Shown piece after piece: positions 34,843-42,837 of a stretch of DNA of 64,000 nucleotides. A model generated the notes under the pieces. It had not been told where the DNA came from. It saw nothing but the letters and a program-made list of their open reading frames with translations, and did not search any database. Origin of the DNA: Thiopseudomonas denitrificans (GTDB lineage: Bacteria > Pseudomonadota > Gammaproteobacteria > Pseudomonadales > Pseudomonadaceae); assembly GCF_002866065.1 (NCBI RefSeq), contig NZ_LNJZ01000003.1:200667-264666 (forward strand), read 5' to 3'. The stretch's first letter is position 1. The number at the start of each line of letters is the position of its first letter. Position numbers and translations under genes: made by a program.

Positions 34843-35513
34843 GCCTGCCTCCGGCGGTGACTGCGTGACAGCCAGCTGGCGCTGAGCAGTACCGTGATAC
34901 ATACCACTGAAGTGATCAGCACCAGCAGGTTGGCGGTGCTGTCCTGGCCGGACTGCACCGCTTCGTACACTGCAATGGACAGGGTTTGCGTGCGGCCCGG
35001 AATGCTGCCGGCAATCATCAGGGTGGCACCAAACTCGCCCAGCGCCCGGGCAAAGGCCAGCAGCAGCCCGGCCAGAATGCCACGCCACGCCAGCGGCAGA
35101 GTGATGCGGAAAAAAATCGACAGCTCACTCAAGCCCAGCACACGACCAGCCTGCTCCAGCTGCGGGCTGACCTCTTCAAAAGCGGCGCGGGCCGGCTTGA
35201 ACACCAGCGGAAAGGCGACAATGCAACTGGCCAGTACCGCGCCCTGCCAGGTGAATATCAGACTGATACCGAAGTTGTCATATAACCAGCTGCCCAGGGT
35301 GCTGTTGCGCCCCACCAGTACCAGCAGGTAGTAGCCCAGCACCGTTGGCGGCATCACCATGGGCAGGGTCAGCAGGCTGTCCAGCAGGTCGCGGCCCGGC
35401 AGGCGGGTACGGGCCAGAAAGAAGCCGGTAGCCACCCCTAGCACCAGATTGATGGCAGTTGCCCAGCCGGCCACCTTGAGTGACAGGGACAGGGCAATCC
35501 AGGCGCTGCTCAT
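34839..35513 (-). CDS. modB: Molybdate ABC transporter permease ModB
   Basis: A 224-residue inner-membrane permease with five or six helices. The ATPase-coupling EAA loop is visible as LEQAGRVLGLSELSIFFRITLPLAW. It forms the channel for molybdate delivered by ModA. It starts six bases after modA and overlaps modC by four bases. Molybdate is needed by the cofactor genes next door, so the neighbourhood is coherent. Confidence 0.95.
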   Translation of the reverse strand: MSSAWIALSLSLKVAGWATAINLVLGVATGFFLARTRLPGRDLLDSLLTLPMVMPPTVLGYYLLVLVGRNSTLGSWLYDNFGISLIFTWQGAVLASCIVAFPLVFKPARAAFEEVSPQLEQAGRVLGLSELSIFFRITLPLAWRGILAGLLLAFARALGEFGATLMIAGSIPGRTQTLSIAVYEAVQSGQDSTANLLVLITSVVCITVLLSASWLSRSHRRRQA

Positions 35514-35519
35514 GCCGGT

Positions 35520-36263
35520 CTACTGCACCGTGCCAAAGCCGTAGCGCTGCAGGATGGCCTGGCTGGCAGGCGCGAACAGGTAGTCGATGAAGTCGTGGCT
35601 GGCAGGGTTGTGTGTACCCGGCGCGGTAATGGCGACGGGATACAGCACCGGTGTTGCTGTCGGTACGGTCAGCTGCACGCTGACCTTGTCCGCCATCAGT
35701 GCGGCATCGGTGGCGTAGACAAAGCCGGCATCCACCTCGCCGCGGGCCACATAGTCCAGCGAGTGACGGACGTTCTGAGTCTGGATGAATTTGTCCTGGA
35801 GTGCATCCCACAGCTGAAGACCGGTCAGCACGTCGCGGCTGTAGCGGCCAACCGGTACCGAGTCGGGGTTGCTCACTGCAATGCGCTGCCAGACAGGTTG
35901 CCGCAGATCCTCCAGTGTCTGTAATGGCTGGCCGTTCATCGGGGTGATTAGCACCAGGCTGTTGCTGACAAAGTCGCGCCTGCTGGCGTTGTCCAGCAGG
36001 TCCAGATCGCGGGCCTGATCCATGGTGGCCTGGTCGGCACTGGCAAAGATGTCCACCGGTGCGCCATGGGCCATTTGCTGGAGCAGTACGCCGGAGGCGG
36101 CAAAATTGAGCTGTACCCTGTGTTCGGGCCGTTCCTGTTCAAAAGCTGCGGCAATGTCCTTGAAGGCATTGCTCAGGCTGGCGGCGGCCGACAGGGTAAT
36201 CTCGGCGGCTCCGGCCAGGGGCATCCAGCAGGCAAGCAGTAAAGCGGGCAGGCCAGGTTTCAT
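35520..36263 (-). CDS. modA: Periplasmic molybdate-binding protein ModA
   Basis: A 247-residue protein with a Sec signal peptide (PALLLACWMPLAGAA) and the family start EITLSAAASLSNAFKDIAAAFEQ. ModA binds molybdate or tungstate through Ser and Tyr side chains; the SAAASLSNAF and NFAASGVLLQQM segments fit the oxyanion site, and VDAGFVYATDA the distal lobe. First gene of modABC(-cynS), behind a ModE-like inverted repeat. Confidence 0.95.
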   Translation of the reverse strand: MKPGLPALLLACWMPLAGAAEITLSAAASLSNAFKDIAAAFEQERPEHRVQLNFAASGVLLQQMAHGAPVDIFASADQATMDQARDLDLLDNASRRDFVSNSLVLITPMNGQPLQTLEDLRQPVWQRIAVSNPDSVPVGRYSRDVLTGLQLWDALQDKFIQTQNVRHSLDYVARGEVDAGFVYATDAALMADKVSVQLTVPTATPVLYPVAITAPGTHNPASHDFIDYLFAPASQAILQRYGFGTVQ

Positions 36264-36625
36264 CGGATAGTCCTTTTATAAGCCAAACGGATAGCCAGAC
36301 TATAGACTGTTTGCCGGTCTCGTTATAGAAGGTAGTGACCCTTTACCTCTAACGGGGTATTCGTTTGCAGGATGCCTGGCAACACAAACATCAGTGGCTC
36401 ACTTTTGTGCCTGTTGTGTGCAAAAGTGTCATTTTCGGTTGGCCGCTTATTGAACCAGACAGGCTTGTCCTTGGCTGACTATCGATCACTGCAAGCCTCA
36501 TTATCATGGCTGCACTGTACTCACCGAATGCATCATTTGCCTTTGCATTCCGTGTTCTGGCTGCGGCAGAAGTCCCTTGCCCGGTTTTTGTTTCTGCTGT
36601 GGCGTTCGACTGCCCGCAGGGCCGC
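36264..36625. other. Gene-free stretch holding the modABC promoter
   Basis: 362 bases between the modA start and the ubiA stop, both minus-strand genes. Open frames here lack family matches and run into ubiA antisense, so I call none. The only clear element is the ModE-like inverted repeat at 36321-36354. Confidence 0.5.
36321..36354 (-). promoter_or_regulatory. ModE-like operator
   Basis: CGTTATAGAAGGTA and TACCTCTAACG form an imperfect inverted repeat about 34 bases long. ModE-molybdate binds CGTTATAT-type inverted arms in E. coli and represses mod genes when molybdate is plentiful. The site is 58-91 bases upstream of modA, a fitting place. The inner TATA part is degenerate, and no modE gene is in the window. 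Confidence 0.45.
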
Positions 36626-37513
36626 TCAGGCCAGCACCACGCCCAGCGCCATGCAGGAGGGAACCAGCAGATTGACCTGCACGTTCAGGGCCACCAGGCG
36701 GTTGTCCGGTACGCTGCCGGGAGGCATTTTTTTCAGCCCGCGGTATAGCGCAAGCGCCGGGATAAATCCGGCCATGCCCAGCAATGCCGTGGCTGGCAGC
36801 CATGAGCCAAGCACCAGAAACAGCAGGGTCAGGAATGCGCCCAGCTGGAAGCTGTGGAACACACGCAATGCGGTGGCAGGACCTTTGGCGATCAGGATGT
36901 TGTTGCGGCCTATGCTGCGGTCGGCCTCCAGATCCGGAAACTGGTTGAGCAGCAGCAGGTTGTTGACCAGGAAAAAGGGAATCAGCGAGCAGACCGGCAT
37001 CGTCAGGCTGTATTCTCCGGTCAGTGCAAAATGGCTGCCCAGCATCATCAGCGGGCCGAACCCCAGGCCCGGGGCGATCAGGCAGAACCAGGGTGAGCTG
37101 GTGATTTTGGGGGTGTAGGCCATCACCACCAACAGGCCGGCCAGCCCGATTGGTAGCAGGCCCCAGCCGCGCAGCCAGACCAGGTACAGGCCGATTGCGC
37201 TCACCAGCGCAACCAGCGCCAGACCAAGACAGTGGGCGGCGTACACAAGCTGCGGTTGTTCCTGCAGCGCGCCGCTACCACCGCTGAAGGGGGTACGCTG
37301 CGTCCGCTCATCCAGTCCGCTGCGGGCATCGTACACCTCGTTCAGCACGTTGACCGCCGCATGTGCGGCCAGGGCGCCGGCCAGTACCAGCCAGCTTGGC
37401 AGTGCCGACCAGTCCGCACCATACCGGCAGGCCAGGGCAAGACTCAGCGCCACAATGGCCAGGGGCAACAGCAGGAAGGGCGGACGAGAGGTGCGGAGCA
37501 GGGTGCGTATCAT
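36626..37513 (-). CDS. UbiA-family membrane prenyltransferase
   Basis: A 295-residue protein from ATG 37513, with about eight or nine helices. Two Asp-rich motifs bind prenyl diphosphate through Mg2+: NEVYDARSGLD and QFPDLEADRSIGRNN; YTPKI is also typical. The family includes MenA (menaquinone), UbiA (ubiquinone) and heme O synthases. The sequence looks closest to the MenA-like branch, but the aromatic substrate cannot be settled. A 111-residue upstream extension of the frame shows no homology and contains a terminator-like element, so it is excluded. Confidence 0.85.
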   Translation of the reverse strand: MIRTLLRTSRPPFLLLPLAIVALSLALACRYGADWSALPSWLVLAGALAAHAAVNVLNEVYDARSGLDERTQRTPFSGGSGALQEQPQLVYAAHCLGLALVALVSAIGLYLVWLRGWGLLPIGLAGLLVVMAYTPKITSSPWFCLIAPGLGFGPLMMLGSHFALTGEYSLTMPVCSLIPFFLVNNLLLLNQFPDLEADRSIGRNNILIAKGPATALRVFHSFQLGAFLTLLFLVLGSWLPATALLGMAGFIPALALYRGLKKMPPGSVPDNRLVALNVQVNLLVPSCMALGVVLA

Positions 37514-37535
37514 GGTTGACCGGTGTGTAATCAAC

Positions 37536-37574
37536 AAAAAACCCGCCGGATGTGCTGGCAGGCAGCAGGCGGGT
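37536..37574 (-). terminator. Rho-independent terminator just upstream of ubiA
   Basis: On the minus strand the stem ACCCGCC/GGCGGGT (37574-37568 with 37547-37541) contains an inner TGCTG/CAGCA stem and is followed by six T (37541-37536). It ends only 22 bases before the UbiA start codon, so it must end a short upstream transcript or act as an attenuator in the ubiA leader. Confidence 0.65.
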
Positions 37575-37576
37575 GA

Positions 37577-37741
37577 ATGCGGCGCAAGTATAGCCCGGGC
37601 ATTCCAGCTCCGGCCAATTGCCTGTATGTTCGGCTGCTTGCCCTCCTGCTTGGGCTGCTGGCCATTTCCGCATGGGAGCAGGTGGGATTTTTGCGACGGC
37701 TGTACCACAACCGGCAGCCATTTGCCGAAGCCCACCAGTAG
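37577..37741 (+). CDS. Possible 54-residue membrane peptide
   Basis: ATG 37577 opens a frame for MRRKYSPGIPAPANCLYVRL followed by the hydrophobic ALLLGLLAISAW and a basic/aromatic tail (GFLRRLYHNRQPFAEAHQ), stopping at TAG 37739-37741. The pattern (Arg/Lys start, one helix, charged tail) fits a single-pass small protein. After the TAG the same frame continues for about 100 codons and includes a CxxCH motif (CCSCH). No good ribosome site is visible (GGCGGGTGA). The region 37514-37998 has no other candidate. It could equally be chance. Confidence 0.3.
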   Translation: MRRKYSPGIPAPANCLYVRLLALLLGLLAISAWEQVGFLRRLYHNRQPFAEAHQ

Positions 37742-37998
37742 CGGGCCAAAGACACCCTGATTGTCGAGGCGGGCCGTGACTGGATTGTGCGTGCCAAGAC
37801 CGGCCGGGACGGCCGGGTAGAGGGCGGTCATTGCTGTAGCTGTCATGGCTCCCTTCGCTGGGCGGGAAGGTACCGGTGTTTATACCATGTGTTTTACCGC
37901 TCAGGATGTGCGGCCTCCCCCTTTGGCGCATTTACTTTCCTGCTGCAGCCCGCACAATGCGCTTGTTTCGCTCTATCACTCCCATCAAGGCCCGATCC

Positions 37999-38853
37999 AT
38001 GCCTGCGCGTGTTACCGCCAGCCCTGTCTGGCTTGTCCTGCTGCTGACCTGCCTGACCATGACGGCCTTTGCCGCCAATTCGTTGCTGGCGCGGCTGGCT
38101 TTCCAGACGACCAGCATTGATGCCGCCTCTTTCACTGTCATCCGCATCCTGTCCGGTGCCGTGACTTTGTCGCTGATTGCGCTGGCCGGCCGGCAGCCGC
38201 TGAAAACCGGCAAGACGGACTGGCTGTCGGCGTTGTTGCTGTTCGTCTATGCGGCAGCATTTTCCTTTGCCTACCGGCATATCAGTACCGGAGCCGGGGC
38301 TTTGGTGCTATTTGCCGCGGCGCAACTGTTGATGATTGGTTACGGGCTGTGGCGGGGTGAGCGTACCAGTATCACGGGGCTGATATTGGCGCTGGGCGGG
38401 CTGGTATTGTTTCTGTCGCCGGGCGCGGCTGCACCGTCTTTGAGCGCGGCCCTGTTGATGGCACTGGCCGGCTTTGCCTGGGGCGGCTTTTCGTTACTGG
38501 GCAAGCAGGGGGACTCGCCCGTTGTCGGTACCGCCTTGAGTTTCATTCTGACTCTGCCGCTGGCGTTATTGCTGCTTGCCGTACAGTATCGCAGCCTGAG
38601 TCTGGATGTTGCAGGGGGACTCTATGCGCTGTTGTCAGGCAGCCTGGCTTCCGGTGTCGGCTATGCGCTCTGGTACTGGGTCAGGGTGCGCATGGCGGCG
38701 ATTACCGCTGGTGCGGTCCAGCTCAGTGTGCCGGTATTGAGTGCGATTTTTGGTGCTGTTGTCCTGAGAGAGACGGTCAGTTTGCAGGAGGCGATATCGG
38801 CGCTGGTGGTACTGGCCGGCATAGCACTGGTGATCAGACAGGAACGACGCTAG
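37999..38853 (+). CDS. DMT superfamily (EamA) transporter
   Basis: A 284-residue membrane protein with two EamA repeats and about ten helices. ATG 37999 is chosen because CAAGG lies at suitable spacing and the protein then begins directly before helix 1; a longer frame starts at 37876. Features include AANSLLARLAF, RILSGAVTLSLIAL and GSLASGVGYALWYWVRVRM. EamA proteins export amino acids and other metabolites; the substrate is unknown. It is convergent with a truncated EamA gene 30 bases away. Confidence 0.9.
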   Translation: MPARVTASPVWLVLLLTCLTMTAFAANSLLARLAFQTTSIDAASFTVIRILSGAVTLSLIALAGRQPLKTGKTDWLSALLLFVYAAAFSFAYRHISTGAGALVLFAAAQLLMIGYGLWRGERTSITGLILALGGLVLFLSPGAAAPSLSAALLMALAGFAWGGFSLLGKQGDSPVVGTALSFILTLPLALLLLAVQYRSLSLDVAGGLYALLSGSLASGVGYALWYWVRVRMAAITAGAVQLSVPVLSAIFGAVVLRETVSLQEAISALVVLAGIALVIRQERR

Positions 38854-38883
38854 CTGCCGCCATCCGTGGTGATGCCTGATCAG

Positions 38884-39150
38884 CTAGTGCGCTTTCTGTT
38901 CAATCCGTAACAGGATCAGCGACGCACCGATGATGAGCGCCATGCTGACCAGAATCCATGGGGTGACCGGATCGCCAAACAGCAGGGCGGCAAAGCTGAT
39001 GGCATACACAGGTTCCAGTGCGATGAAGCCGCTGCAGGTGCTGGCCGAAATGCGTTGCAACGCATACAGGTAGAGTAGCAACAGCACGGCCGTATTGACG
39101 ACACCAAGCGTGCCCAGTGCCAGCGCAGCGGCTGGACTGGGCGGCTGTGA
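38884..39150 (-). pseudogene. Truncated EamA transporter (C-terminal fragment)
   Basis: The frame encodes the last 85 or so residues of an EamA protein: LGVVNTAVLLLLYLYALQR, then IALEPVYAISFAALLFGD, and IIGASLILLRIEQ. A full protein is near 290 residues. Upstream of about 39150 the reading frame (to 39297) becomes low-hydrophobic and unlike the family, and no N-terminal half is found in other frames. The copy is a decayed or recombined remnant. It is not a simple duplicate of the adjacent intact transporter, whose sequence differs. Confidence 0.7.
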
Positions 39151-39224
39151 GCGGCCTGGCGGGTAGGGTGCTTTATGGGTTGCTGCCGCTTTTGCAGCGG
39201 CGTAGCTGTGAGGGTATAAAATGG

Positions 39225-39265
39225 CCGGCAGCCCGGTCCTGCCTTGTCCCGGGCCGGACTGCCGG
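39225..39265 (-). terminator. Hairpin downstream of the EF-hand gene
   Basis: CCGGCAG (39225-39231) and CTGCCGG (39259-39265) enclose a second CCGG/CCGG pair, giving a long GC-rich stem. On the minus strand it is followed by CCATTTTATA, a moderate T-run, about 64 bases after the EF-hand stop. Likely terminator for that gene. Confidence 0.55.
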
Positions 39266-39328
39266 AAGGCGGCATCACTCGCCTTGTGCGCCAGCAACCC
39301 TGTTCAGTGGCTGGCGTCCCATTACTCT

Positions 39329-39826
39329 TTACTGCCCGCGGCCTTGTCCGCTACCGCGACGGCCTTGCTGTTTGCCGGATTGCTGCTGATGCAGCTTTTT
39401 CGCGGCGGCGAACTCTGCGGGTGAAATGCTGCCGTCCCCGTTGGTGTCCAGCTCCTCGAATGAGAGTGCGTCGGTCAGGCCGCGCATCTGACGACCGTCC
39501 TGGGCGCGCTGGCTGATACGGGCGGTGCGTGTTTCGGTGAACTCGGCTTCAGTGATCTTGCCATCGCCGTTCAGATCAAAGTCGGCAAAGGCTGGCATAT
39601 TGCCCTGTATGTTGCGTTTAGCATCCTTGCGCTGGTCCTGGTTGCGGCCTTTTTTCATGTCGCGGCGTTCCTGCCATTTTTGCTTCATGCTCTGGCCTTG
39701 CTGTTGCTGGCCCATTTTCTGGCCCTGGCCGCGCTGGGCTGTCTGGTCTGCCGCAAAGGCCTGACCGCCAGTGACTGCCAGCAAACCGGCCAGCAAGGGG
39801 GTGATCAGGAATTTCATATTCTTCAT
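39329..39826 (-). CDS. Exported EF-hand calcium-binding protein
   Basis: A 165-residue protein with a signal peptide (MKFLITPLLAGLLAVTGGQAFA). A Gln/Arg/Lys-rich linker (about 30-75) follows, with two canonical EF-hand loops, DLNGDGKITEAEF and DTNGDGSISPAEF. The tail is again Gln/Gly/Arg-rich. Both loops keep the DxNxDGxIxxxE pattern, so calcium binding is likely, in the periplasm or outside. The strongly basic flanks suggest contact with polyanions such as LPS or nucleic acid, but this is inference. Confidence 0.85.
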   Translation of the reverse strand: MKNMKFLITPLLAGLLAVTGGQAFAADQTAQRGQGQKMGQQQQGQSMKQKWQERRDMKKGRNQDQRKDAKRNIQGNMPAFADFDLNGDGKITEAEFTETRTARISQRAQDGRQMRGLTDALSFEELDTNGDGSISPAEFAAAKKLHQQQSGKQQGRRGSGQGRGQ

Positions 39827-40091
39827 GCGCTACTCCCGGGTCTGAACCCTTAGTTGATGATTGTTTTTTAGTTGTGAACAGTATGCCAGTGCATGCTTAA
39901 GCAAACCTTAAACAGTGATCATGCAGATGGTTATGATCCTGACGATGGAAATAACAGTGCCGGCAGCGGGATTTTTTCGTACCCTGTTGCAGGACAATCA
40001 GCATGAGATTGTTTGCAAGGATGTGTTGCACTGCCATGGTCTTGCATAGCTACGCAAATGAATAACTACAACTAAAAACGAGGAATGCATC

Positions 40092-40892
40092 TTGTCTTCT
40101 TACTATCGTCTGCTCAGCCGTACGCAGGATGAGCAAGGGGTAACGCGCGCCGAATATGCGCCAACAGAACACGCCCAGGGGGTATGGAACCCGCAGGAGC
40201 AGCACATGGCGCCGGCTACCGGCATTCTCTGTCGCGAGCTGGAGCTGTTTTGCCCGCGGCCGGAATTGCGCTCGGCGCGGATCAATCTGGACATCTGGGG
40301 GATGATTCATTTTTCTCCTTTCACGGTGGAAACCCGCATGTTGCGCCCCGGACGCACCATCGAGCTGGTTGAGGTGCGTATGCTGTCCGGCGGGCAGGCC
40401 TGCATAGTGGCCAATGTCTGGCGTCTGCAAACCTGTGACAGCAGCAAGTCGCAGGGGTTGGAGGACCCGCACATGCCGCCGCCTGAACAGATGCAGGATT
40501 GGCCAGCGTTCAGTGCCTGGGGTGGTGGCTATATTCGTAGCCTGCAACTGAAAACAATTATTGAACAGCACCGTCCGGGCCATGGCCGGGTGTGGCTGAA
40601 GAATGATCTGGAGATGGTTGAGGGCGAGCCGACATCAGCCTTTGTCCGGCTGATGGGTATGGTGGATACCGCCAATGGTGTGGCGGCTAGGGCCATGCCG
40701 AACGAATGGATCTTCCCCAATGTGGACCTGAACATCAGTCTGCTGCGCATGCCGCAGGGCGAGTGGCTGGGGCTGGAAACCCGCCAGCAGTTCGGCAGCG
40801 ATGGTGTCGGCCTGACCAGCTCGGTGCTGCATGACGAGCTGGGACCCTTTGGTCGCAGCGAGCAGACCCTGACCATGCGCCGGCCACGCTAA
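40092..40892 (+). CDS. Thioesterase family protein (acyl-CoA thioesterase II-like)
   Basis: A 266-residue protein with a double hot-dog fold pattern: a first half with RINLDIWGMIHFSPFTVETRMLRPGRTIELVEV and a second half with VRLMGMVDTANGVAARAMP and the typical end FPNVDLNISLLRMPQGEWLGLETRQQFG, DGVGLTSSVLHDELGPFG. These match the 4HBT_3/TesB-like family that hydrolyses acyl-CoA esters. It starts with TTG 40092 preceded by GAGGA; the ATG at 40085 is out of frame. The substrate is unknown. Confidence 0.85.
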   Translation: MSSYYRLLSRTQDEQGVTRAEYAPTEHAQGVWNPQEQHMAPATGILCRELELFCPRPELRSARINLDIWGMIHFSPFTVETRMLRPGRTIELVEVRMLSGGQACIVANVWRLQTCDSSKSQGLEDPHMPPPEQMQDWPAFSAWGGGYIRSLQLKTIIEQHRPGHGRVWLKNDLEMVEGEPTSAFVRLMGMVDTANGVAARAMPNEWIFPNVDLNISLLRMPQGEWLGLETRQQFGSDGVGLTSSVLHDELGPFGRSEQTLTMRRPR

Positions 40893-40946
40893 CCGGGGCT
40901 GTTATGCCAATGGCGCCGGGTGGCAGGCCAGCTTGCCATGGCTGCT

Positions 40947-41022
40947 ATCCTGCGTTGCGCAAGGCGCAATCGCAGGATCCAAAAGACTGGATTCCGCGAC
41001 TCCACTGCGTTACGCGCGGAAT
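40947..41022. repeat. Two adjacent palindromic elements
   Basis: ATCCTGCGTTGCGC (40947-40960) pairs with GCGCAA and CGCAGGAT (40964-40978) around a three-base loop and one bulge. Thirteen bases on, ATTCCGCG (40991-40998) pairs with CGCGGAAT (41015-41022). The second looks like the dispersed ATTCC...GGAAT-type intergenic repeats of many Proteobacteria. The pair lies between convergent genes and could end both transcripts, though no T-run is present. Confidence 0.6.
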
Positions 41023-41064
41023 GACAGTACTAATGCCGCCCTGACAACACTGCCTGCCCCGTCA

Positions 41065-41835
41065 TTACTCGTCATCACTCGGCTTTGACTGCGTGACATC
41101 GCGTCCGCGCACCTGCTGCAGGATGCTGTAGAGAATGTACCAGTAGTCGGTGTGGCCGATATCCAGATCGCGGTTGATGACGTGTGCCGGGGCCGGCAAT
41201 AGCGGTTCGGGTAGCGGGTGACGACCGATGTACTTGCCGGTGGTTGGGCGCACCATCAGTACCCGGTCGGACCTTGAGTAGAAATTGCAGACGCGCTCAC
41301 GAACCTGCGGCAGTATCTGTTCCTGTTCGCCATTGCTCAATGCGCGGGCACCGCCCATGAAGACCAGCTCGAGGATCGACAGACTGTCGGCTGGGGTGCC
41401 GGCCAGCAAGGCCTCAATCAGCAGCCGGGCGCCAAGGGAGTGGCCGTACAGACTGATGCTTTGCAGGTCGGGGTAGTGCTGGCGGGCATATGCCTGCAGC
41501 TCGGGCAGCAGGGCCAGTGCCAGGTTGCGGGTCTGGCTTTTTTTGCTGCTGTAATGACGGTAGCCGCCAAACGCGGCCACTGCCACACCACGGGCCAGTC
41601 CCAGTTTGCTCAGTCCGAAACTGCCGGCGGCACCCTGCAACACCTTGATCCAGACCTCGCGCATGGAGCCCGAGTCCCAGAAGGCATCCTCGTCGTCCGG
41701 CAACGGGGGTACGCAGCGCAGCAGCCGGCTGCGGTCACGCTCGTCGCTGGCCGACAAGTAACCATGGACAAACAGGTTCAGGTGCCTTGCCCTGTAGTTG
41801 TTGCCACTGCTGGTGAACTGGAAGGCTTGGGGCAT
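41065..41835 (-). CDS. DUF726-like alpha/beta hydrolase
   Basis: A 256-residue protein from ATG 41835; the upstream part of the frame is not conserved. The nucleophile elbow is GHSLGAR with its Ser, preceded by SISLY, and NLFVHGYLS gives the oxyanion region. YSRSDRVL could supply the acid and GHTDY the His. Similarity is to the DUF726/TMCO4 group of predicted lipases, whose prokaryotic substrates are not known. No signal peptide is present. It stands alone. Confidence 0.75.
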   Translation of the reverse strand: MPQAFQFTSSGNNYRARHLNLFVHGYLSASDERDRSRLLRCVPPLPDDEDAFWDSGSMREVWIKVLQGAAGSFGLSKLGLARGVAVAAFGGYRHYSSKKSQTRNLALALLPELQAYARQHYPDLQSISLYGHSLGARLLIEALLAGTPADSLSILELVFMGGARALSNGEQEQILPQVRERVCNFYSRSDRVLMVRPTTGKYIGRHPLPEPLLPAPAHVINRDLDIGHTDYWYILYSILQQVRGRDVTQSKPSDDE

Positions 41836-41999
41836 GCTGGGTTTCCATGGAATCGGGATAGGCAGGATTTTAGCCTGAATGGCAGATTCTCGTAACGACC
41901 AGTCGAGGATTCTCTCAGGGGCAAGCCCCTTCACGCAGACAGCTGCTAGCATGTGCAGACCACGCCGGCATGTTCCGGCAAGCATGGCAGGAGTAACGC

Positions 42000-42827
42000 A
42001 TGAACCTTCAACAGTATTTTGCCGGGCTGCTGGACAGCCATCAGCCCGATCTGGCCCTGAGCGAGCAGACCTGGGACCGCCGCGCGGACGAGGTCAGCCG
42101 GTTTACCGTTTCCGCAACGGACGTGGCCCTGCAGACGGTACTGCAGCATCACGAGCTGAGCGGGCAGGCAGTGCTGGAGATCAGCTTTGGCGGTGGCCGT
42201 CACCTGCTGGAGTTTGCCCGTCGCGGGGCGCGGGTCAGCGGGGTGGAAATCTCCGCCAACATGCTGCGTCACACGCAGCAGAAGCTGCAGGCGGCCGGAC
42301 TGGCAGGGCAGGCGGATGTGCTGCTGCATTCATCCTGGGAGGCGGTGGATCTGTACCAGCTGGGCTGGGAAGAGGCGTTCGATCTGGTGTTCCTCTACAT
42401 GAGTCCGGCCCTGTCCGGCACGGCCATGTTGCGCAAGGCGCTGGCGACCAGCCGCAGCGGTTTCTATGTTTGTTCCTATGCACACCGTGAAGACAGCCTG
42501 CTTGGCGAGCTGCAGGACGAGCTCGGCCTGCCGCGCAGGCCGGTGGGCAGCAAGAGCGCCGATGGCCTCTATAACCTGTTCAACCTGCTGTATCAGTGGG
42601 GGTATTTTCCGCAGCTGGCGTTTGAGGAACGCAGCGGCACGTCCAGCCATGATCCGGACTACATACTGCAGCGCTATGCCAGCTGGCTATGGCGTGATGG
42701 TGCCAGTGATGAACAGTGCCAGCAGTTGTTGCAGCTGCTGAGGGAGCGGGCGAAGGGTGGCAAGGTCAGCAGCCGCAGCCGCGATCTGGTTGGCCATCTG
42801 TATCTGGACAAGCGGATGCGGCGCTGA
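42000..42827 (+). CDS. Class I SAM-dependent methyltransferase
   Basis: A 275-residue protein. Motif I is LEISFGGGRHLLEFA, followed by the acidic strand end GVEIS, motif II-like DLVFLYMSPAL and helical C-terminus. It resembles the methyltransf_25/11 group of small-molecule methyltransferases. Substrate and pathway are not visible. The gene converges on galU, with only ten bases between the stops. Confidence 0.85.
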   Translation: MNLQQYFAGLLDSHQPDLALSEQTWDRRADEVSRFTVSATDVALQTVLQHHELSGQAVLEISFGGGRHLLEFARRGARVSGVEISANMLRHTQQKLQAAGLAGQADVLLHSSWEAVDLYQLGWEEAFDLVFLYMSPALSGTAMLRKALATSRSGFYVCSYAHREDSLLGELQDELGLPRRPVGSKSADGLYNLFNLLYQWGYFPQLAFEERSGTSSHDPDYILQRYASWLWRDGASDEQCQQLLQLLRERAKGGKVSSRSRDLVGHLYLDKRMRR

Positions 42828-42837
42828 CCGGCAGCTG

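Noticed and set aside
36372-37118. A 248-residue plus-strand frame over ubiA
   Set aside because: Mostly antisense to the prenyltransferase; the free part (36372-36625) shows no conserved motif or ribosome site.
37514-37846. N-terminal extension of UbiA by 111 residues
   Set aside because: The added sequence has no homology and contains a Rho-independent terminator, so it cannot be translated as one protein efficiently.
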